DNA of 64,000 nucleotides from UBA6107 sp964459385 (GTDB taxonomy: Bacteria > Chloroflexota > Anaerolineae > Anaerolineales > Anaerolineaceae), in the NCBI GenBank assembly GCA_964459385.1, contig CAYWLG010000009.1, positions 62,001 through 126,000 on the forward strand, read 5' to 3'. The notes under the pieces are model-generated. The model did no database searches and was not told the origin of the DNA. It saw only the letters and a list, made by a program, of their open reading frames with translations. The position numbers were made by a program, and so were the translations under genes. Positions within the stretch are counted from its first letter, which is position 1; each line of letters starts with the position of its first letter. Below are positions 58,911 through 64,000 of the stretch, piece by piece.

Positions 58911-60746
58911 TTAAACTTGCCCACTGTCGAGTTTGAGGGGCTTGGGTTCATCGAAAATGTTGTACTCCGATTCAAGCTGCTGCCTGAACTGGCGGGTGTA
59001 AAGCGCAAAATACTTGCCCCTCTGCCGCAGCAGTTCTCTGTGGGTGCCGGCCTCGGCAATGTGACCTTCTTCGATCACGATAATGCGGTCGGCATTGCGG
59101 ATGGTGGATAAGCGGTGCGCGATCACGAAGCTGGTGCATTTTTTGAGCAGTTCATCCATGCCTTTTTGGATGAGTGCTTCGGTCAGGGTATCTACACTGC
59201 TGGTGGCCTCATCCATCACGAAGATCTCCGGGTCGCACAAGATCGCCCTGGCCAGGCTGATCAACTGTTTCTGGCCCACTGAGAGCAAATTGCCGCCTTC
59301 GCCGACCTCTTCTTCAAAACCATTTGAAAAGCGCATAATGAAGTCATAAGCCCCGACAATTTTGGCAGCTTCTTCGATCTCTGCATCGCTGGCATTCAGC
59401 CGGCCGTAGCGGATATTTTCGCGGATGGAGCCAGAAAAGAGGTGCGGTGTTTGCAGCACCACCCCGATGCGCGATTGGATCGCCTGCAGGGAGAGGCTTT
59501 TATAATCGCGCCCGCCGATGTAGATCTTGCCGCTGCTGGGTTCGTAGAAGCGACACAATAAGTTGACTATGGTAGATTTGCCGCCGCCGGTTTCACCTAC
59601 CAGAGCGATGGTCTCGCCACGTTTGACGTGCAGGGAGAAATCATGCAGCACTACATCGCCGTCTTCGTAAGAGAAAGTCACGTGGTCAAAAATGATGTCG
59701 CCGCGGATGGTGCCTGGATCAATCGAGCCGGGCAGATTGGTTACAGCAGGCTGAGAATCGATCAATGAGAACATGCGCTCGGCTGAAGCAATGGCCTGCT
59801 GCATCTCCGAAAAGACGCGCGCAATATCCTGCACCGGCCACATCATGGTGGTGATGTACGACACAAAGGCCTGGATGCCGCCGATGGTCATGGCGCCAAC
59901 CTGGGCCTGATAGCCACCAAACCAAACCACCGCCGAAACCGCAAAAGCTGAGATCAACTGTACGGTGGGCAAAAAGAGGGCGCTCAACCAGGCGGCCCGG
60001 TAAGACGAGTTGTACATGCCACCGGTGAGCACTTTAAACTCATCCAGGTTGGCCTTTTCGCGGCCCAGAGCCTTGATCACGCGCACGCCGGTGATGTTTT
60101 CGTTGTAAGCGCCGACGATCTTGGAGTTCATCTTGCGCACATTGCGATATTCTTTGAGGATGTGTTTGCGGAATTCATAGGCCACATAAAGCAAAATGGG
60201 CAGGATGACCATCACCAGCAGAGCGAGCTTCCAGTTGATGACGAACATGAAGATCATGGAGCTTAAAATGCTCATGACGCCCCAGGTTGAGTCAACCGCC
60301 CCCCAGGTGACCAGATCCGCCACGCGCTCAGAATCGGAGGTCACACGGGCCATGATCCAGCCCAGTGGGGTTTTGCTGTAGTAGTTCAGCGAAAGCGCCT
60401 GCAGGTGATTGAACATCTTCTTGCGCAGGTCATAGCGGATGCGCTCTCCCAGAATGCCGGCCAAATATACGAAGCCGAAGACACCCATTGCCTGAACCAA
60501 AATTAAGGCGCCGTAGATGATCAGGATGTGGATCAAGACGCTGGAGTTCTTGGCCATGATACCGTCATCAATGATGCGCTTGCTCAGGTAAGTAAATATC
60601 GAATCCATTGCCGCCACGCTGGCAATGGTGATCAAAAAGCCGATGACCCACTTCAAATGGGGGCGGGTGAGCCCGATGATGCGTTGCAGGGTTCGGCCGT
60701 CAAATTTGGTATTGAATTCCTCTTCGTCAAAATAACTATTCGACAC
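58911..60746 (-). CDS. ABC exporter half-transporter, canonical ATPase site
   Basis: 611 residues from GTG 60746, chosen because AGAGG lies upstream and the longer frame would overlap the neighbour by 101 bp. The membrane domain (about 30-335) is of the type I exporter kind; the ATPase domain has Walker A GETGGGKSTIVN, Walker B IFVMDEATSSVD with the catalytic Glu, and H-loop AHRLST. The signature reads LSVGQ instead of LSGGQ. It overlaps the next exporter gene by 11 bp. In heterodimeric exporters (TM287/288, BmrCD), a non-canonical signature in one half faces the degenerate Walker B of the other, and that is what these two proteins show. Substrate unknown: lipid, drug or peptide. Confidence 0.88.
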   Translation of the reverse strand: MSNSYFDEEEFNTKFDGRTLQRIIGLTRPHLKWVIGFLITIASVAAMDSIFTYLSKRIIDDGIMAKNSSVLIHILIIYGALILVQAMGVFGFVYLAGILGERIRYDLRKKMFNHLQALSLNYYSKTPLGWIMARVTSDSERVADLVTWGAVDSTWGVMSILSSMIFMFVINWKLALLVMVILPILLYVAYEFRKHILKEYRNVRKMNSKIVGAYNENITGVRVIKALGREKANLDEFKVLTGGMYNSSYRAAWLSALFLPTVQLISAFAVSAVVWFGGYQAQVGAMTIGGIQAFVSYITTMMWPVQDIARVFSEMQQAIASAERMFSLIDSQPAVTNLPGSIDPGTIRGDIIFDHVTFSYEDGDVVLHDFSLHVKRGETIALVGETGGGKSTIVNLLCRFYEPSSGKIYIGGRDYKSLSLQAIQSRIGVVLQTPHLFSGSIRENIRYGRLNASDAEIEEAAKIVGAYDFIMRFSNGFEEEVGEGGNLLSVGQKQLISLARAILCDPEIFVMDEATSSVDTLTEALIQKGMDELLKKCTSFVIAHRLSTIRNADRIIVIEEGHIAEAGTHRELLRQRGKYFALYTRQFRQQLESEYNIFDEPKPLKLDSGQV

Positions 60747-62550
60747 GGGAGACCTCTTTCTCGAGTTCGTCTTCAATGCGGGTCTGGATGTTGAATATCT
60801 GGCGATACATGCCTTCTTGCTGAACCAGATCGTCATGCTTGCCGCGCTGAACGATCTTGCCTTTATCGAGCACCAAAATCAGATCGGCAGCAGTAATGCT
60901 CTGAATGCGATGGGCAATGATAAAGGTAGTGCGCGCCTGCATCAGCGTGTTCAATGCAGCCCGGATCTCGGCCTCGGTCTCGGTGTCAACGGCCGAAGTG
61001 GAATCGTCCATGATCAGGATGCGGGGGTTCTTTAAGATTGTACGGGCAATGGTGACGCGCTGTTTTTGACCGCCAGAAAGGGTGACACCTTTTTCGCCCA
61101 CGATGGTGTTGTAGCCCTCCGGGAAAGAGAGAATGACATCATGGATGGCCGCCGAGCGGGCGGCGGCTTCGATTTCTTTATCCGAAACTTCGCGTCCCAC
61201 CCCATAGGCAATATTTTCTTGAATGGTGCGTGAGAACAGGAAGGGTTCCTGTTCCACGATGCCGATATGTCGCCGCAGATAAGTGCGTGGGTAGCGGTTC
61301 AAGGCTACATCATCCAGCGTGATCGTGCCGGAACTGTAATCATAAAATCGCGGCAGCAGGTTGACCAGGGTGGTCTTGCCTGACCCGGTAGAGCCGAGCA
61401 AAGCAACCACTTGTCCGGGTTGAACCTCGAAGGTAATATCTTCCAGAATGGGTTCGTTTGACTCATATTCAAAAGAGACGTGGTCGAAACTCAGCTTTCC
61501 GGCCGGGGCGTGTTCGGGCAGGTAATCGCCTTGTTCGAGCGGCTCACGGTCTTCGCGGATGATGTCCATAACGCGGCCATAAGACACCAGGCCGCTTGAA
61601 GTCTGCACGATCAAACGTCCCAGGTTGCGCAGCGGGTAAATGATGTAAACCACCAAACCGGCATAAGCCAGATAAGTGCCCACCGAAATATCGCCGTGAA
61701 TGGCCATCAATGCACCCACCAGATAACCGGCCAGCATTTGAACGCCGCACAGGATATCCGAAGCCGGCCAGAAGAGCGAGTGCAGGGTTAGCAGCTTTTT
61801 GCCGCGGATGAATTTTTCCCAGTTATCCTTCTCGAATTTTTCCATCTCATACTGTTGGCGCGAAAAAGCCTTCACCACGCGCACCCCGGCCAGATTTTCC
61901 TGCAGGGTGGTAGAAAGGATGGCTTCCTGTTCCTGATACTCTTCATAGGCTTTGGAAACTTTTTTAAAGAGCAGGATGGAGACCAGCAGGATAAAGGGGA
62001 CTACGATCACCGAGATCAGGGCGAGCTTGACGTTTAAATTCAGCAAGGCAATAAAGTTAACGATGAAGAGCAGAGAAATTCTGCCAATGCTGATCGCCTG
62101 ATCGGCGAAGAAACGACGCAACGCATCTACATCTGAGGTGCAGCGTTCGATCAGTTCACCGGTCTGCATCTTTGAGTGATAGGTGAAAGAAAGATGCTGA
62201 ATGTGATCATAGAGGTAGTTACGCAGCCTGCGGGTGACCCCTTCGGCAGTTTGTGAAGCCAGAATCCCGCTGATGAAGGTAAAGCCGCCTTCGCAGGCCG
62301 CCAGAACCAGAAAACCGGCCGCGATCAGTGGCAGTGGGTAAGTGTGAACACCTTCCACAAAGTAGCTGTCAACAAAATAGCGTAACAGCATGAAGGTCAT
62401 CGTCTTTGCCAGGGCAGCCGTACCCACACTGGCAACCGAACCAACATATTTGGCACGGAAGCCATACATTAAACGCCACAGGCCTTTCAGGCGATTGGGG
62501 CTGATCGACTGCTTCAGGTCGTAATCCTGGAGAGAAGTAAGGGTTGTCAA
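60736..62550 (-). CDS. ABC exporter half-transporter, degenerate ATPase site
   Basis: 604 residues from TTG 62550, chosen because GAGG (62556-62559) lies 5 bp upstream and the longer frame runs into the Fpg-like gene. The membrane domain covers about 25-330. The ATPase domain has Walker A GSTGSGKTTLVN, the canonical signature LSGGQKQR, and Walker B ILIMDDSTSAVD, where Asp replaces the catalytic Glu. This half should therefore bind but hardly hydrolyse ATP at its own site. It partners the 11-bp-overlapping downstream gene. Substrate unknown. Confidence 0.88.
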   Translation of the reverse strand: MTTLTSLQDYDLKQSISPNRLKGLWRLMYGFRAKYVGSVASVGTAALAKTMTFMLLRYFVDSYFVEGVHTYPLPLIAAGFLVLAACEGGFTFISGILASQTAEGVTRRLRNYLYDHIQHLSFTYHSKMQTGELIERCTSDVDALRRFFADQAISIGRISLLFIVNFIALLNLNVKLALISVIVVPFILLVSILLFKKVSKAYEEYQEQEAILSTTLQENLAGVRVVKAFSRQQYEMEKFEKDNWEKFIRGKKLLTLHSLFWPASDILCGVQMLAGYLVGALMAIHGDISVGTYLAYAGLVVYIIYPLRNLGRLIVQTSSGLVSYGRVMDIIREDREPLEQGDYLPEHAPAGKLSFDHVSFEYESNEPILEDITFEVQPGQVVALLGSTGSGKTTLVNLLPRFYDYSSGTITLDDVALNRYPRTYLRRHIGIVEQEPFLFSRTIQENIAYGVGREVSDKEIEAAARSAAIHDVILSFPEGYNTIVGEKGVTLSGGQKQRVTIARTILKNPRILIMDDSTSAVDTETEAEIRAALNTLMQARTTFIIAHRIQSITAADLILVLDKGKIVQRGKHDDLVQQEGMYRQIFNIQTRIEDELEKEVSRVE

Positions 62551-62576
62551 CGGAACCTCAATTGGAAGAAAATGAA

Positions 62577-63386
62577 TTATTTTTCCGGCTGGCAGTGCGG
62601 ACAAATAAAGCTGGAAGTGCCGCCGGTCTTTATCTTGATGATCGGCGTCTGGCAGGTGGGGCAGGGTTGCCCTTCACGATAGCCGATCACGATATCATCC
62701 ATTGTAAATTGACCTTTTTCACCAAAAAGGCTGACTTCATAGAAGGCACCGCCTTTTTGCAAAGAAGGCAGCAAGCCTTTTTGAACCCCTGCATAAAGAC
62801 TGTGAATTTCTTCGTCTGTCAAAGAAGCAATAACACGAAGCGGATGAAGCCCGGCGAAAAAAAGAATGTCATGGATGTAGGCGTTGCCGATGCCGGCAAC
62901 TTTAGACTGGTCAAGCAAAAAGGCTTTGAGCTTGCCTTTCTGCCCTTTAATGAGAGTGGTGAATTCAGCTTCAGACAAGTCAAGCACATTGGGCCCCAGT
63001 TTGGCAGTGGGCTCATGCAGTTCAAGCTGCCCCGAAGGCGCGTAATGAACGTACCCGAACCACCAAAAGTTGATGGAAAGGCAGGAGTTGTCAGCAAAAT
63101 CAAAGATCAAACGGTGCTTGGCGGGCAGATGTGCGCGATCTACCAGCAAGATCTCTCCGCCCATGCCCATGTTTAGAAGCAGCCAGCCTTGCGTGGTTTC
63201 AACCAGCAACCATTTTCCGCGATGGATCACGTTTTTGATCTCAGCCTGTGTCAGAGCCACAGTGAAAGTTTCAACGGGTACGTTCAGGCTTTTGGGCTGT
63301 TCTACCTCGATATTAACGATCTTTTTCCCAGGGAGTGCCTGGTTCATTTCACGAGCGCGTGAGGCGATCTCAGGAATTTCTGGCAT
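62577..63386 (-). CDS. Fpg/MutM-like DNA glycosylase family protein with altered DNA-contact residues
   Basis: 269 residues from ATG 63386, preceded by GGAGGGAG. The catalytic N-terminus MPEIPEIA (Pro2, Glu3), Lys58 in HRGKWLL, the helix-two-turn-helix motif (QSKVAGIGNAYIHDILFFAGLHP, in parts) and a four-Cys zinc finger (CPTC, CPHC) are all present. But two Arg residues of Fpg are missing: RRFG is WWFG, and the zinc-finger Arg that grips the DNA phosphate is Thr (GGTSSFICPHC). The protein may recognise a different lesion, or have another role. It is the first gene of a minus-strand run containing the ABC exporter; that link looks accidental. Confidence 0.85.
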   Translation of the reverse strand: MPEIPEIASRAREMNQALPGKKIVNIEVEQPKSLNVPVETFTVALTQAEIKNVIHRGKWLLVETTQGWLLLNMGMGGEILLVDRAHLPAKHRLIFDFADNSCLSINFWWFGYVHYAPSGQLELHEPTAKLGPNVLDLSEAEFTTLIKGQKGKLKAFLLDQSKVAGIGNAYIHDILFFAGLHPLRVIASLTDEEIHSLYAGVQKGLLPSLQKGGAFYEVSLFGEKGQFTMDDIVIGYREGQPCPTCQTPIIKIKTGGTSSFICPHCQPEK

Positions 63387-63501
63387 TTTTCTCCCTCCAA
63401 AAATAAAAAATGGCACAAACATTCTAACATAGAAACGATTGTTGCGCCCCCATATTTTGCGGGGTTGAGGTGCAAATGGCCGGAAATTGTCCGTAGATTG
63501 C

Positions 63502-63531
63502 TTGTATAAAGATTTGCTTTTGCCGTATAAT
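63502..63531 (+). promoter_or_regulatory. Promoter of the MalK-type ATPase gene
   Basis: TTGTAT (63502-63507), 18 bp, TATAAT (63526-63531). A start near 63538 would give a leader of about 28 nt with AAGGAGG before ATG 63567. Confidence 0.6.
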
Positions 63532-63566
63532 TGACTCAACTATACTCGTTCCGGAAGGAGGAAACA

Positions 63567-64000
63567 ATGGCTGGTGTAACATTTGAACATGTAGTAAAGA
63601 AGTTTGGTGATTTCACTGCAATCAATGATCTCAATATCACAATCGAGGACAAAGAGTTTCTTGTGCTGGTCGGCCCCTCAGGCTGCGGTAAAACCACCGC
63701 ACTGCGCTGCCTGGCAGGCTTGGAAGAAGTCACCTCCGGCAATATCGTCATTGGAGATCGGGTCGTGAATGATGTGGCCCCCAAAGATCGCGATATCGCG
63801 ATGGTGTTCCAATCTTACGCTTTGTACCCGCACATGACCGTGTTTGATAACATGGCCTTCGGCTTGAAACTGCGCCACGTTCCAAAGGCTCAGATTCAGA
63901 AACGTGTTGAAGAAGCTGCCAAGATCCTTGGCATTGAAGCGCTCCTCAAACGCAAACCCCGTGAACTCTCTGGTGGTCAGCGACAGCGTGTGGCTTTGGG
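63567..64000 (+). CDS. Sugar ABC transporter ATP-binding protein (MalK/UgpC/MsmX type), N-terminal part
   Basis: The first 144 residues are inside the window; the end is cut. Shine-Dalgarno AAGGAGG precedes ATG 63567. It has Walker A GPSGCGKTTALR, Q-loop VFQSYALYPHMTVFDNMAFG and signature LSGGQRQR, and the Y-A-L-Y-P-H-M sequence is typical of MalK/UgpC/MsmX, which serve carbohydrate importers and sometimes several at once. It stands behind its own promoter, away from any permease gene in the window, so it is a candidate shared ATPase for the importer at the left end, which lacks one. Confidence 0.92.
   Translation, partial: MAGVTFEHVVKKFGDFTAINDLNITIEDKEFLVLVGPSGCGKTTALRCLAGLEEVTSGNIVIGDRVVNDVAPKDRDIAMVFQSYALYPHMTVFDNMAFGLKLRHVPKAQIQKRVEEAAKILGIEALLKRKPRELSGGQRQRVAL

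Noticed and set aside
63421..63480. Repeat of GGCCGGAAATT near 63478 and near 43425 (minus strand)
   Set aside because: Only 11 bp match and the surroundings differ, so chance is enough to explain it.
1..64000. CRISPR arrays, insertion sequences, prophage, toxin-antitoxin or defence genes
   Set aside because: No regularly spaced repeats, transposase motifs, phage structural genes or defence-type nucleases were seen; the window reads as housekeeping and metabolic chromosome.

Overview
The window is a stretch of ordinary bacterial chromosome of moderate, mid-50s-looking G+C, with both ends cutting through ABC sugar-transporter genes. The gene content suggests Chloroflexota, most likely class Anaerolineae. 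The reasons are Ala/Thr/Pro-rich lipoproteins beginning CGQA, a serine hydroxymethyltransferase fused to a GcvT-like domain, GH57 and GH13 amylases beside a maltodextrin-type ABC importer, menaquinone genes, FTR1/imelysin iron uptake and a fused E1 alpha/beta 2-oxoacid dehydrogenase. The taxonomic call is inference; no rRNA is present.

Layout. 1-9.8 kb (+): the end of a sugar-binding protein, two permeases, a secreted GH57 enzyme, a membrane-anchored GH13 enzyme, a TGS-domain nucleoside kinase and a DinB-fold protein. 10-14.4 kb: a DtxR-family metal regulator diverges from an imelysin-like lipoprotein and an FTR1 permease, forming an iron module. 14.4-19.9 kb (-): an aminotransferase, the SHMT-GcvT fusion behind a long leader that ends in an intrinsic terminator, and an alpha/beta hydrolase. 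20-24 kb (+): a methyltransferase, an 11-TM subtilase, an ECF sigma factor and a small membrane protein. 24-37 kb: glutaredoxin, HEPN-like protein, fmt, ketopantoate reductase, a cytoplasmic GH13 enzyme, mutS, a DUF998 protein, an aldo/keto reductase, scpA, thrC and rnc. 37-43.6 kb: smc, a PpiC-type foldase, rpsR-ssb-rpsF and a tRNA with anticodon CAT. 43.7-47 kb: an A+T-rich membrane glycosyltransferase-like gene, an orphan and a GT2 transferase. 47-52.7 kb: 2-oxoacid dehydrogenase E2 and fused E1, then menA and menG diverging. 52.7-57.8 kb: pstSCAB-phoU with two near-identical PhoP-box promoters, the first serving a 33-residue membrane peptide. 57.8-63.4 kb (-): a YihY-type protein, a heterodimeric ABC exporter and an atypical Fpg-like protein. 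From 63.6 kb: the start of a MalK-type ATPase.

How it fits together: extracellular GH57/GH13 enzymes would cut alpha-glucans, the ABC importer would take up maltodextrins and the cytoplasmic GH13 enzyme would finish them. A MalK-type ATPase encoded elsewhere, possibly the one at the right edge, could energise import. Phosphate, iron and one-carbon genes each carry visible regulatory DNA: PhoP boxes, a 9-1-9 palindrome and a leader attenuator.

The most interesting signals are (1) the roughly 180-nt leader with promoter and terminator upstream of the SHMT-GcvT fusion, which I cannot assign to a known riboswitch class; (2) the duplicated phosphate promoter with its small membrane ORF; (3) a recurring TANAAT-N6/7-start arrangement suggesting leaderless mRNAs; and (4) a stem-loop touching the Shine-Dalgarno sequence of rnc. 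No CRISPR array, insertion sequence, prophage or defence island was seen.
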